Assembly: GCF_001029105.3 (NCBI RefSeq)
Contig: NZ_CP011807.3
Span: forward strand, 2,976,001-3,040,000
Origin: Pandoraea faecigallinarum
GTDB lineage: Bacteria; Pseudomonadota; Gammaproteobacteria; Burkholderiales; Burkholderiaceae
Length of the DNA: 64,000 nt
Reading direction: 5' to 3'
The translations under genes were made by a program, and so were the position numbers. Under the pieces are notes generated by a model. It worked only from the letters and a program-made list of their open reading frames with translations. It ran no database searches and had not been told where the DNA came from. Position 1 is the stretch's first letter. Each line of letters begins with the position of its first letter. This document shows positions 7,942 to 16,367 of the stretch, piece after piece.

Positions 7942-9288
7942 ATGTCGAAGATTCTGCGCCCCCTGTGCCTCGCCGCACTTGTCGCCGGCGCGCTCGGTAT
8001 CACCGGATGCTCCAGCTCGGGCGGCGGCAGCGGCGCCACGGGTGACAGCCCCAACAACCCCAACAACCCAAACAATCCGGACACGCCCACGAATCCGACC
8101 CCGCCGACCAACCCGACCTCCAGCAGCAACGGCGTCGTCAGCTCGGTCGGCTCGGTAGTGAGCGCGCTCGGTGATCAGGTGTCCAACACAACCCTTCCCG
8201 GCGTTTCGCCGCAGGTCATGCAGGGCCTCGGCGGTGCCGCTTCGCAGACCGGCAAGGCGCTCACCGATCTGGGCAAGGGCGTGGGCGACGGGCTCGGTCA
8301 GTTGGGCACGACCGGCGCCAATCCGGTGGGCACCACACTTGCGAGCACCGGCGGTGTCGTGTCGGACCTCGGCAATGCTACAAAGTCGCTCGGCAGTGGC
8401 GTGACGGGTATCGGTTACAGCGGCCCGCTCGCCAACACGCCGCTCAGCACCTTGACGGGCGTGCTGGGCAACGTCGTCACGACCGTTGGTCAGGGCGGCG
8501 TGAACGGCGGACAAGCCCTCACGCAGGCACTCACGAGTCCTCAGGTCGTTCAGGCGACGGCGGCCCTCTCGTCGGCGATCACGCCGATCACGAATACGGT
8601 CGTGACGACCACACAGACCGTCGGCAACGCCACCGGCCTCGGTGCGCCGGTGGCGGGGCTGCTCGGGACGTTGGGCGGCACATTGAACTCGACCGGCGCT
8701 CAGGTCAAGGCAGGGGCGCCGAACGGCGTCGTCGCCAGTCTCGGCAACCCGATCATGGCGCTCGGCAATACCGTGACAAGCGCCGGTGGGTTGCTCTCGG
8801 GCTCGACCGGAACAACGAGTCCGAACGCGCTGGGTAACGTGCTGGCGAACGTCGGCAATACGACCGTGACGCCCACCGCGGGCAGCGGTAACAATCCACT
8901 CGGTGCGCTCACGGGCCTGTTCGGGGGACTGGGGGGGCTGGGGGGGCTGGGTAGCACGACAGGATCGTCGGGCAACCCGCTCGGCCCCATTGCCGGGTTG
9001 CTTGGCGGTGTGGCCCACGGCGCGGGATCGTCCGGCGGCAATCCGTTGGGCAGCGTCACCGGACTGTTGAGCGGCGTACCGGGGCTCACCGCTATCACCG
9101 GTGCCACTGGCGGGCCGGGCGGGCCGGGCAGCACCGGCGCCGCAAACCCGCTGGCGCCTGTCACGACATTGCTGAGTACGGTCACGACACCGCTCACCTC
9201 GCTGGCCAGTGCCGGTTCGGGTAGTCCCGCCGGCGCAGGCAGCCTGCTGGCACCGGTGACGGGATTGCTCGGCGGTTCGGCGAAGTAA
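7942..9288 (+). CDS. Glycine-rich repeat lipoprotein, paralogue 3
   Basis: Third lipoprotein, 448 residues. The signal MSKILRPLCLAALVAGALGITGC puts Cys23 at the lipidation site, followed by an Asn/Pro/Thr-rich linker (NNPNNPNNPDTPTNPTPPTN) that the other two lack. The conserved middle domain (VSALGDQVSNTTLPGVSPQV, QTVGNATGLGAPVAGLL) and a C-terminal series of NPLG/NPLAPVTxLL units follow, ending LLAPVTGLLGGSAK. The ATG at 7942 has GAGGAGG upstream; the frame is open for 20 more codons upstream without a ribosome site. It lies 65 bp after marR. A hairpin at 9365-9400 probably ends transcription. Confidence 0.8.
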   Translation: MSKILRPLCLAALVAGALGITGCSSSGGGSGATGDSPNNPNNPNNPDTPTNPTPPTNPTSSSNGVVSSVGSVVSALGDQVSNTTLPGVSPQVMQGLGGAASQTGKALTDLGKGVGDGLGQLGTTGANPVGTTLASTGGVVSDLGNATKSLGSGVTGIGYSGPLANTPLSTLTGVLGNVVTTVGQGGVNGGQALTQALTSPQVVQATAALSSAITPITNTVVTTTQTVGNATGLGAPVAGLLGTLGGTLNSTGAQVKAGAPNGVVASLGNPIMALGNTVTSAGGLLSGSTGTTSPNALGNVLANVGNTTVTPTAGSGNNPLGALTGLFGGLGGLGGLGSTTGSSGNPLGPIAGLLGGVAHGAGSSGGNPLGSVTGLLSGVPGLTAITGATGGPGGPGSTGAANPLAPVTTLLSTVTTPLTSLASAGSGSPAGAGSLLAPVTGLLGGSAK

Positions 9289-9364
9289 CCGGCAAGTCAT
9301 CGCGGGGAAGATCGCGAGGGGGACGTTCGCAGAGCGCAGGCGCTGACGAACGGTGCAGGACGGC

Positions 9365-9400
9365 AACGCCCGGACAGTGAAGCGACACTGCCCGGGCGTT
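9365..9400 (+). terminator. Hairpin terminator after the lipoprotein array
   Basis: The inverted repeat AACGCCCGGACAGTG / CACTGCCCGGGCGTT is a 15-bp stem with one G-T pair. The loop is AAGCGA, followed by the T-rich GTCGTTTGC. It lies 77 bp after the third lipoprotein gene. Confidence 0.65.
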
Positions 9401-9596
9401 GTCGTTTGCATTTTCGTTCGGCATGGATTCGTCGGCGCGCCACGATGGCAACGCCGAAAATGAGCCATTCCTGATTTTCCGGAAACACCGGCCTCGCGCA
9501 GAATCGCTCGCCTTTGCCTCCGCGATGTGTCATGCCCCCGGCCACGAGCCGGGGTCGTACCACGCGCGGGGGGTCACCATCGCGACGACGACTCTC

Positions 9597-11126
9597 ATGC
9601 ACATTCCTCCCAGGGCGCTCAGCCCCACGCTGTATCTCAATCTCTTCAGCCCCACTGCCGCGAACAAGCCGGTTCACGATCCCACCGGCGACACCTTGCC
9701 CGACACGGCGCACATCGACACGATCGACACCACCGGCATTGCCAACGTGACGGGCACGGCGGGGACCGTCGGCCCCATCGGCACGGTGGAACCCATCGGC
9801 ACAGTCGGCACCGTCGGCACCGTCGACATGCTCGACATGCTCGACGTGCACTCGCGTGCGATGCCATCCCCATGGTCGGAGCACGCCTGCGAGCACCGCC
9901 TCGCGAGCGACGAGTGGAGACGCACGCTCCAACGCGTCGGGCCGCGTCCGCGGCCAGATATCACACCGTCGACCGGCATTCCGCGCGCATTGCACAGTCA
10001 CCTGCGCAAGCTCAAGCAAGCGTGGCGCGATACAGTGCGACACACCACCGGCGCGACCCCCGCCCCGGTATCGAGCACAGACGGCCGCCAGCAAGCGAGC
10101 GCCTATCGCAACGTCCTTTCACAAATGACGCCGCTCGTCGGTGCCGATGCGGCACACGACGCCGCACAGAAAACGTCGAAGCTGGTGCACATCGCGCAGC
10201 ATGTCGACAGGATCGATGCCTGGATCGAAGCGAGAGGACACCGCGACATCCCCGCCGATTTGCTGGAACAGCGCAACGTGATGGCCGCTGCGCTCATCAA
10301 CTACGACGTCTATTTCGATCACGCCGTGCCGCAGATCTTGCCCGCGCGTGTGCGGCGTCTGGAAAGTCACGACGACAACGGCCCGGAACAGTCGGGCCAC
10401 TTCGCGGCAATCTATTCCGACACGCTCAGCTGCAAGATCGTTGTGGCAAACCGCGGCACAGAGATGGGTATCGCGGGGCGCGCGGCCATCGACTGGATGC
10501 AGAACGTGCGGCAGGCGCTCGGACTCGCCTCCAGCCAGTACACCCGGGCCATCGGGCTGGCAAGATCGCTCGCATGGAAGTATGGCGCGACGAATCTGGT
10601 CTTCACCGGCCACTCGCTTGGCGGCGGCCTGGCGACGGCACAAACGTCCGTCGTTCCGGGTTCGAGCGGTCTGACGTTCGACAGTGCAGGTCTTCACAAT
10701 CGGACCGTGGCGCGGCATTCGGCGTCTCCCGCCGCGTCGCGTATCAAGGCGTACTACGTGCAAGGCGAAGCGCTCTCTCTGGTGCAGGCGACGGTGAAAA
10801 GCGCCGAACATCTGGCCATGCATACCCCGTTCATCGGCAAGGCGATGGGATGGGCCTCGCGGCTGATGATTCCACGACCGGTCGGCCAACGCATCGGCTT
10901 ACCCGCGGCGTCGCCCCCTGCCGCTCCTGTTGCATGCGACGAGCCGGCTTCCCCGATCCACGACGCAGCGGCTGACACAACCTCGCGCACGTCGCCCGCT
11001 CGCGGCATTCGCGGCGCCATCGGGAAACACGCCATGCCGGAAATGATTCACGCGCTGTTCGACAGGCTGCCGAAACGCAAGGCGTCGCGTGACGACATGT
11101 GCGGCGTGCGCGGCGTCACGTCGTAA
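9597..11126 (+). CDS. Orphan class-3 lipase-like serine hydrolase
   Basis: Predicted alpha/beta hydrolase of 509 residues from the ATG at 9597. The nucleophile elbow NLVFTGHSLGGGLATA places the catalytic Ser near residue 340. The segment IVVANRGTEMG, about 65 residues earlier, matches the oxyanion strand of Lipase_3 proteins. The N-terminal ~200 residues are non-catalytic and contain a Gly-Thr-Val repeat (about 54-85). No signal peptide or membrane segment is visible. The start is uncertain: the frame is open back to the terminator at 9400 (ATGs at 9423 and 9525) and none has a good ribosome site. It has no accessory neighbours. Such large lipase-like proteins can be secreted effectors, but nothing here proves that. 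Confidence 0.7.
   Translation: MHIPPRALSPTLYLNLFSPTAANKPVHDPTGDTLPDTAHIDTIDTTGIANVTGTAGTVGPIGTVEPIGTVGTVGTVDMLDMLDVHSRAMPSPWSEHACEHRLASDEWRRTLQRVGPRPRPDITPSTGIPRALHSHLRKLKQAWRDTVRHTTGATPAPVSSTDGRQQASAYRNVLSQMTPLVGADAAHDAAQKTSKLVHIAQHVDRIDAWIEARGHRDIPADLLEQRNVMAAALINYDVYFDHAVPQILPARVRRLESHDDNGPEQSGHFAAIYSDTLSCKIVVANRGTEMGIAGRAAIDWMQNVRQALGLASSQYTRAIGLARSLAWKYGATNLVFTGHSLGGGLATAQTSVVPGSSGLTFDSAGLHNRTVARHSASPAASRIKAYYVQGEALSLVQATVKSAEHLAMHTPFIGKAMGWASRLMIPRPVGQRIGLPAASPPAAPVACDEPASPIHDAAADTTSRTSPARGIRGAIGKHAMPEMIHALFDRLPKRKASRDDMCGVRGVTS
9756..9850. repeat. 9-bp repeats (GGCACCGTC and GACATGCTC types) inside the lipase gene
   Basis: Imperfect 9-bp units encode GTVGPIGTVEPIGTVGTVGTV, and then the unit GACATGCTC encodes DMLDMLD. 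Unit length is a multiple of three, so copy-number change would keep the reading frame. Confidence 0.6.
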
Positions 11127-11162
11127 AGGTCGTAGAAGTCGTAGAAGTCGCAAACATCGTAA
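11118..11162. repeat. Five 9-bp repeats at the lipase stop codon
   Basis: Units GTCGTAAAG, GTCGTAGAA, GTCGTAGAA, GTCGCAAAC and ATCGTAAAC lie end to end. The lipase stop codon falls in the first unit. A terminator hairpin follows. Confidence 0.6.
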
Positions 11163-11168
11163 ACGGCA

Positions 11169-11198
11169 AAGACCCGGACGAAACCTCGTCCGGGTCTT
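11169..11198. terminator. Bidirectional terminator between lipase and DUF2147 genes
   Basis: Perfect 12-bp stem AAGACCCGGACG / CGTCCGGGTCTT with loop AAACCT, located between two convergent genes. Confidence 0.75.
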
Positions 11199-11229
11199 GT
11201 TGCATCGAATCTTCGATGGCTGTCGCGGG

Positions 11230-11712
11230 TTATTGCTCGCGAATCCAGGTCTGCGTGCGGCCGATCAGCGAAATGCCGATGAAGCCGCGCACGTCGAGCT
11301 TCTTGCCGCCGTCGATCACGGTCAGCTTGCACTTGTAGTCCTTGCCGTTCTCGGGATCGAGAATGTAGCCGCCACTGTATTCGTCGCCATCCTTTTTGAT
11401 GCCGCGAATGATTTGCATGCCGAGCATCTTCTGGCCCTTGCGCGCGTCGGTGCACTTCTCGCACACACGCTCCGGATCGTCGTTCGGCCCCAGGCCTTTG
11501 GTAATGACGCCCACGTACTCGCCATCCTTTTCCGAGATGGTGACGAGTGCCTTGGGCTTGCCGGTCGCGTCGTCGATGGTCTTCCACACACCCACCGGCG
11601 AATTCTCGTCGGCCGCCATCGCCGCCTTTGCCACGCCACCCAACAGCGCCACTGCAACGAGTGCGTGAGCACCCAGACGTCGCCACGACGTCGCGTTAGC
11701 CATCTGCATCAT
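11230..11712 (-). CDS. DUF2147 exported protein, copy 1
   Basis: Small secreted protein of 160 residues. A signal peptide (about residues 1-33, ending AKAAMAAD) precedes a single DUF2147 domain with the family phrases SPVGVWKTIDDATGKPKALV, a CEKCTDARKG Cys pair, MLGMQIIRG and RTQTWIRE at the C terminus. The function of DUF2147 is not established; the fold is lipocalin-like. I chose the ATG at 11712 because GGAGG lies nine bases upstream; the ATG at 11721 overlaps that site. A paralogue (about 50% identical by eye) is the next gene upstream on the same strand. Confidence 0.85.
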   Translation of the reverse strand: MMQMANATSWRRLGAHALVAVALLGGVAKAAMAADENSPVGVWKTIDDATGKPKALVTISEKDGEYVGVITKGLGPNDDPERVCEKCTDARKGQKMLGMQIIRGIKKDGDEYSGGYILDPENGKDYKCKLTVIDGGKKLDVRGFIGISLIGRTQTWIREQ

Positions 11713-11906
11713 GATTGTCATCCTCCCGGATACGGAATTGATTGTCGTAGGACTCACCGTAGCCGCGAAGGACACGCCCCGAAAAACAGGCACCCGGTGC
11801 AGGTCTTCCACGCGTGAGTCGCTTTGAAGATTACGCCAAAGGCGTGACGTCGTGCTGAGGAAGTCCTCTAGCCCGGCAACGTCGGAAGCCCCATTGGAGG
11901 ATGAGG

Positions 11907-12392
11907 TTACGGCTCGCGAATCCAGGTCTGTGTGCGGCCCAGCAGAGAGATGCCGAAATAGCCTCGAACTTCGAGTTTCTTGCCACCTGCGACGACCCGC
12001 ATCTTGCAGCCGTATTCGCTGCCGCTGTCGGGATCAAGAATTTTCCCACCGACGTATTCGTCGCTGTCCGCGTCCTTGTGCAAGCCGCGAATGATTTGCA
12101 GCCCCTGAAGCTTCTTGTCCTTGCGCCAGTCCGTGCATTCGGTGCAGCGGCGCTCCAGGCCGTCCGGCCTGCCGAGACTGCGGGTCAGCGCCCCCACGAT
12201 TTCGCCGTTCTGTTCGCTGATCGTGATGAGTGCCTTCGGGTCGCCCGTCTCGTCGACGATGCGCCAAACGCCCACGGGCGAAGATAGATCGGCGCCCGCC
12301 ACGGCGGCGAGCGCATTGCCCGTCAACATGGCGGCGACACAAAGGCGTCGCCAGGACACCGCATTCAGAATGGCATTCAAGATGGCTACCAA
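11907..12392 (-). CDS. DUF2147 exported protein, copy 2
   Basis: Second DUF2147 protein, 161 residues. It shares NAxSWRRL in the signal peptide, SPVGVWRIVDETGDPKALI, the CTECTDWRKDKK Cys pair, LQGLQIIRGLHKD and the end GRTQTWIREP with copy 1. The frame has no ATG; the TTG at 12392 lies nine bases after the stop of the DUF2939 gene, so translation is probably coupled to it. A GTG at 12359 would give a shorter signal peptide. The two copies lie 194 bp apart, likely an old tandem duplication. Confidence 0.82.
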   Translation of the reverse strand: MVAILNAILNAVSWRRLCVAAMLTGNALAAVAGADLSSPVGVWRIVDETGDPKALITISEQNGEIVGALTRSLGRPDGLERRCTECTDWRKDKKLQGLQIIRGLHKDADSDEYVGGKILDPDSGSEYGCKMRVVAGGKKLEVRGYFGISLLGRTQTWIREP

Positions 12393-12401
12393 TACAAGGG
12401 A

Positions 12402-13055
12402 TTACAACGGCGGCAACGCGATCGCCGTCAAACGCCACTGCACGAGATTTCGTCGTGTCAGCGTGAAGGTCACGACCCGTTCGGGACGGTCGCTGCGCGA
12501 CACGTGCACGAGGAAGTGATTGAAGTCCTGAAACTCGGTGGTCGTGGTGGTGCGCGGCGGCTTGTTTTCCGGGGATCCCGCGCCCGCTGCGGACGAAGAA
12601 TTCGCGTCACTGTTCGAAGGCGGTGACGCGGGTGATGCCAGTGATGCAGGTGGTGCTGGCGGCGCGCTCGCCTCGGCCGGGGGAGGTGTCACGTCTCGCG
12701 GCGCCGGTGCGCCGGGCGCAGGCGGCAACCCCGTGCTGTCGCCGCGCAGCATGGCGGCGACGGCCTGGGGCGTGAGCAGCGCTTCCACCACGCGGTCCGA
12801 CACCCAGCCACCAAGGGCCAGCGCCAGCGCGCCAAAGGCGTTGCCGCGCTGCTTGTCCATCTGACGCGCCAGCTCGTCGTGAAGACTCGTCTTCAGGCTC
12901 TCGCGCACGGCGGGATAGTCGACGTACGACGACAACGTGTCGGCGTCGCGCGCATTGGCGGCATCTCGCGCACGCCACAAGGTGTAGTACGGCGTGCCGA
13001 AAAGCAGCCCCAGTATGACGACCAGTGCGACAACGGCAATGGAAAGCTTACGCAT
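12402..13055 (-). CDS. DUF2939 membrane-anchored protein
   Basis: Protein of 217 residues, unknown function. An N-terminal hydrophobic anchor (residues 4-22, LSIAVVALVVILGLLFG) is followed by the DUF2939 pattern PYYTLWRARDAANARDADTLSSYVDYPAVRESLKTSL. A long Pro/Ala/Ser linker (about 120-165) separates it from a C-terminal domain, a second half of DUF2939 (HFLVHVSRSDRPERVVTFTLTRRNLVQWRLT). The ATG at 13055 has CGGAG upstream. The first gene of a probable three-gene leftward unit with the two DUF2147 genes. Confidence 0.82.
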   Translation of the reverse strand: MRKLSIAVVALVVILGLLFGTPYYTLWRARDAANARDADTLSSYVDYPAVRESLKTSLHDELARQMDKQRGNAFGALALALGGWVSDRVVEALLTPQAVAAMLRGDSTGLPPAPGAPAPRDVTPPPAEASAPPAPPASLASPASPPSNSDANSSSAAGAGSPENKPPRTTTTTEFQDFNHFLVHVSRSDRPERVVTFTLTRRNLVQWRLTAIALPPL

Positions 13056-13297
13056 GGCAAAACTCCGGCAATCAAAACAGCGCATGGTAGGCGACGTATC
13101 GCGACGACCGCCTATCGGCTTACATTGCTTTACAAATCTTTACAGCACGCAGACCGCGGTGCTCTTAATCTCGAAGCGTAGCCGCAATGGCTGCGTCGCG
13201 CAGAGGAGCCTGCTCACCCGGCGGATTCGCTCGTGCGCGGCGCGCTTTCGGCCATTCAAGGCAATTCAGGGCAGTCAACCGACAAGGAGGTGGCACC

Positions 13298-13645
13298 ATG
13301 CGCACGACGCGTCATGCCCGACTTGTCCGGATGCTATGTTCCGTCATGCTGGCCGGTGCATCGTGGGGGATGTCCTTCGGCGCGGCGGCCGAATCGTCGT
13401 CGGGCAGCCGATTCTTCCAGGGCTGGTTCGCGCAAGGCGCCGAACGTCCTAACGGACGCGGAGATAACCATGGCGGCGCACGGTCTGGACCGTCTCGGCC
13501 GCAACCCCAGGAAGTCCGGCCCCAGGGCGACCTGCGCGGCGACATCTACAACCACATCCGCGAACAACGGCAATCGCCGCCTCCCCCGCCGCCCTCCGCG
13601 CCGCCGGACGCGCGACAGCGAGGGCGTACGGAACGGGGACGTTGA
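13298..13645 (+). CDS. Small secreted Pro/Arg-rich protein
   Basis: A 115-residue protein, not recognised. Residues 1-31 are a signal peptide (LVRMLCSVMLAGASWGMSFGAAAE). The mature part is basic and proline-rich with no clear domain (PPPPPPSAPPDARQRGRTERGR at the end). An AAGGAGG ribosome site seven bases before the ATG at 13298 supports it strongly. It converges with zapE, leaving one base between the two frames, and no separate terminator is visible. Confidence 0.65.
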   Translation: MRTTRHARLVRMLCSVMLAGASWGMSFGAAAESSSGSRFFQGWFAQGAERPNGRGDNHGGARSGPSRPQPQEVRPQGDLRGDIYNHIREQRQSPPPPPPSAPPDARQRGRTERGR

Positions 13646-13646
13646 A

Positions 13647-14744
13647 TCACGTCAGCGACGTGTCCACCACACGACGCGGCGCTTCGAGGTACTCCAGCGA
13701 CTGCATTTCCACCAGACGTGAGACCGTCCGCGTGAACTCGTGGGCCAGCGTGCCTTCCGTGTACAACGCCTCGGCGGGCACTTCCGCCGACATCAGCAAC
13801 TTGACCTTGTGGTCGTAGAAGACGTCGACGAGCCACGTGAAGCGACGCGCCTCCGAGGCCATACGCGGCGTCATTTTCGGCACATCCGAAAGCACCACCG
13901 TGTGGAAGCGATTGGCCAGCTCCAGATAGTCGTTCTGCGAGCGCGGGCCGCCGCACAGCGTATGGAAGTCGAACCACACGACCCCGCCCGCGCGACGCAG
14001 CGCCTTGAGTTCGCGCTGCTCGATATGCAGCAGCGGGCTTTCGTCCGGCACGCCGGCGATCTCTCTGAACGCGGCCCGCAAGGCGCGGTTCGCCTCGTTG
14101 CCGAGCGGGTAGTGATAGACCTGCACCTGCGCGAGCGTGCGACGGCGATAGTCGATCCCGGCGTCGACATTGAGCACGTCGAGCTTCTCTTCGAGCAGAC
14201 GAATCGCGGGCAACACGCGATCGCGGTGCAGGCCATCCGGATACAGCGTGTCGGGACGATAGTTCGATGTCATGACGAACTGCACGCCGTTCTTGAACAG
14301 TTCGGCCAGCAGACGGTGCAGAATCATGGCGTCGGCCACGTCGGACACGTGAAATTCGTCGAAACAGATCAGGCGGTAACGTTTGGCGATACGCTTGGCC
14401 AATTCGTCGAGCGGATCCGGCAGCCCCTTGAGGGCCTGCAGTTGATGGTGCACTTCGCGCATGAACTCGTGAAAGTGCAAACGCGTCTTGCGCTGTAACG
14501 GCACGACCGAGTAAAAACTGTCCATCAGGAAGCTCTTGCCGCGGCCCACCCCGCCCCACAGATATACACCCTTGGGCAGTTCCGGATGCACGAGCCACTT
14601 CTTCAGCGCGTTCGAGCGCCTCGACTTGTACGCCGCCCATTCGTCGTAGCATTTCTGCAAGCGCTCGACCGCCCGCTCTTGCGCCTCGTCGGGCTTGTAG
14701 CCGCGCGCGGCCAATTCCTGTTGGTAGTATTCGCGAACGTTCAT
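13647..14744 (-). CDS. zapE: Cell division protein ZapE (AFG1-like ATPase)
   Basis: ATPase of 365 residues, the normal length. ZapE in Escherichia coli acts on the Z ring during constriction. The P-loop GVYLWGGVGRGKSFLMD lies near residues 60-76, the Walker B RLICFDEFHVSD near 124-135, and the sensor segment VQFVMTSNYRPD near 154. The family phrase LWFDFHTLCGGPRSQNDYL appears as VVWFDFHTLCGGPRS. In Burkholderiaceae this gene usually follows the 2-oxoglutarate dehydrogenase genes, as here, but a strong terminator at 14793-14820 separates it from lpdA. Confidence 0.93.
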   Translation of the reverse strand: MNVREYYQQELAARGYKPDEAQERAVERLQKCYDEWAAYKSRRSNALKKWLVHPELPKGVYLWGGVGRGKSFLMDSFYSVVPLQRKTRLHFHEFMREVHHQLQALKGLPDPLDELAKRIAKRYRLICFDEFHVSDVADAMILHRLLAELFKNGVQFVMTSNYRPDTLYPDGLHRDRVLPAIRLLEEKLDVLNVDAGIDYRRRTLAQVQVYHYPLGNEANRALRAAFREIAGVPDESPLLHIEQRELKALRRAGGVVWFDFHTLCGGPRSQNDYLELANRFHTVVLSDVPKMTPRMASEARRFTWLVDVFYDHKVKLLMSAEVPAEALYTEGTLAHEFTRTVSRLVEMQSLEYLEAPRRVVDTSLT

Positions 14745-14792
14745 GCAGTGCGGCGGCGTCCCGCGCCGGGGGGCAAAGGAAATCGGGGAAAA

Positions 14793-14820
14793 AACAAAGG
14801 CGAGTTGCCTCGCCTTTGTT
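14793..14820 (-). terminator. Rho-independent terminator of the odhAB-lpdA operon
   Basis: Perfect 12-bp stem AACAAAGGCGAG / CTCGCCTTTGTT with a four-base loop. Reading leftwards it is followed by a run of six T. Confidence 0.85.
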
Positions 14821-14842
14821 CATACAGGTAAGCGAAAACGGC

Positions 14843-16273
14843 TTACTTGTTCAGTGCACGCTTCTCGACATCGAGTGCGGCTTCACGCATCACTTCCGAC
14901 AGCGAAGGGTGCGGATGGCAGATACGGCCGATGTCTTCCGACGCCGCCTTGAACTCCATCGCCACCACGGCTTCGGCAATCAGATCCGAAGCGTTCAGGC
15001 CGATCACGTGCACGCCGAGGATTTCATCGGTCTTGGCATCGGCCAGCACCTTCACGAAACCGTCCGACGAGCCCATGCCCAGCGCACGGCCGTTGGCCGT
15101 GAACGGGAACTGACCCGGCTTGAACTCACGGCCTTCGGCCTTCAGTTGCTGCTCGGTCTTGCCGACCCATGCGATTTCCGGCGAGGTGTAGATCACCCAC
15201 GGAATGCAGTTGTAGTCGATGTGCGGCTTTTGGCCGGCGATGACTTCGGCCACCAGCACGCCTTCATCTTCGGCCTTGTGCGCGAGCATCGGGCCGCGCA
15301 CCACGTCGCCGATCGCGTACACGTTCGGCAGCTTGGTACGGCAGTGCTCGTCCACGGGAATGAAGCCGCGCTCATCGGTCGCCAGACCGATGTTGCCCAG
15401 GCCCAGATCGTCCGTGTTCGGCACGCGGCCGACGGACACGATCAGGCGGTCGACTTCGAGCGTGTGCGCCTTGCCGTCCTTGTCCGTGTAGTTGATCGTG
15501 ACGTTGTCCTTGCCGGTCTTGACTTCGCCAACCTTCACGCCAACGTTGATGTCCAGACCCTGCGCCTTGAACTGCTTGGCCGCTTCCTTGGCCACGCCGG
15601 CATCGGCGGCTGCCAGGAATTCCGGCATGGCTTCGAGCACGGTCACTTCGGCACCCAGACGGCGCCACACCGAGCCCAGTTCCAGACCGATCACACCGGC
15701 ACCGATCACGCCGAGCTTCTTCGGCACCGTCTCGAACGAGAGCGCACCTTCGTTATCCGAGATGAGCTTGTTGTCGACCGGCATGCCCGGCAGATGGCGG
15801 GCCTTCGAACCCGTGGCGATGATCACGTTCCTGGCGGTGACCGTTTCGGGCGCTTCGCCCTTCACGTCGATCTGGTAGCCGCCGTCGCTCTTGGCCTTGA
15901 GCTCACCGTGGCCCTTGAGCCACGTGATCTTGTTCTTCTTGAACAGGTATTCGATACCGCCCGTCATCTTGTCGACGATGCGCTGCTTGCGCGCGAGCAT
16001 CTTGGCGATGTCGATCTTGACATCCGACGTGCTGATACCGTGGTCGGCCAGGTGGTGACCGACCTTCTCGAATTCTTCCGACGAGGCGAGCAGCGCCTTC
16101 GACGGAATGCAACCGACGTTCAGGCACGTGCCGCCCAGCACCATCTTGCCGGCCGGGTTGGTCCACTTCTCGACGCAAGCGACCGAGAAGCCGAGTTGAG
16201 CGGCACGGATCGCGGCAATATAACCGCCGGGGCCGGCGCCGATAACGACTACATCAAATTCTTTGTTTGCCAT
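14843..16273 (-). CDS. lpdA: Dihydrolipoyl dehydrogenase (E3 of 2-oxoglutarate dehydrogenase)
   Basis: FAD enzyme that reoxidises lipoamide on E2 and reduces NAD+. It has 476 residues. The N-terminal FAD fold [21 protein letters not shown] (5-25) is followed by the redox-active disulfide [13 protein letters not shown] (near 45-57), an NAD-binding [17 protein letters not shown], and the C-terminal His-Glu pair region [16 protein letters not shown], which supplies the catalytic base. Third gene of the odhA-odhB-lpdA operon, 94 bp after odhB. Pyruvate dehydrogenase E3 proteins usually carry an extra lipoyl domain in this group; this one does not, which fits the 2-oxoglutarate complex. Confidence 0.95.
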   Translation of the reverse strand: MANKEFDVVVIGAGPGGYIAAIRAAQLGFSVACVEKWTNPAGKMVLGGTCLNVGCIPSKALLASSEEFEKVGHHLADHGISTSDVKIDIAKMLARKQRIVDKMTGGIEYLFKKNKITWLKGHGELKAKSDGGYQIDVKGEAPETVTARNVIIATGSKARHLPGMPVDNKLISDNEGALSFETVPKKLGVIGAGVIGLELGSVWRRLGAEVTVLEAMPEFLAAADAGVAKEAAKQFKAQGLDINVGVKVGEVKTGKDNVTINYTDKDGKAHTLEVDRLIVSVGRVPNTDDLGLGNIGLATDERGFIPVDEHCRTKLPNVYAIGDVVRGPMLAHKAEDEGVLVAEVIAGQKPHIDYNCIPWVIYTSPEIAWVGKTEQQLKAEGREFKPGQFPFTANGRALGMGSSDGFVKVLADAKTDEILGVHVIGLNASDLIAEAVVAMEFKAASEDIGRICHPHPSLSEVMREAALDVEKRALNK

Positions 16274-16367
16274 TTTGAGACTCAGTGAAGGTTGACGGCA
16301 GGGGGAGGCGCGGCGCGCAGGCCATGTCGAACATGGCCGGGCGCCACCGCGCAGTGCGCGCTAACGC

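Noticed and set aside
9756-9850. The tandem repeats as a CRISPR array.
   Set aside because: Units are 9 bp, have no spacers and encode a plausible peptide. No cas genes are near.
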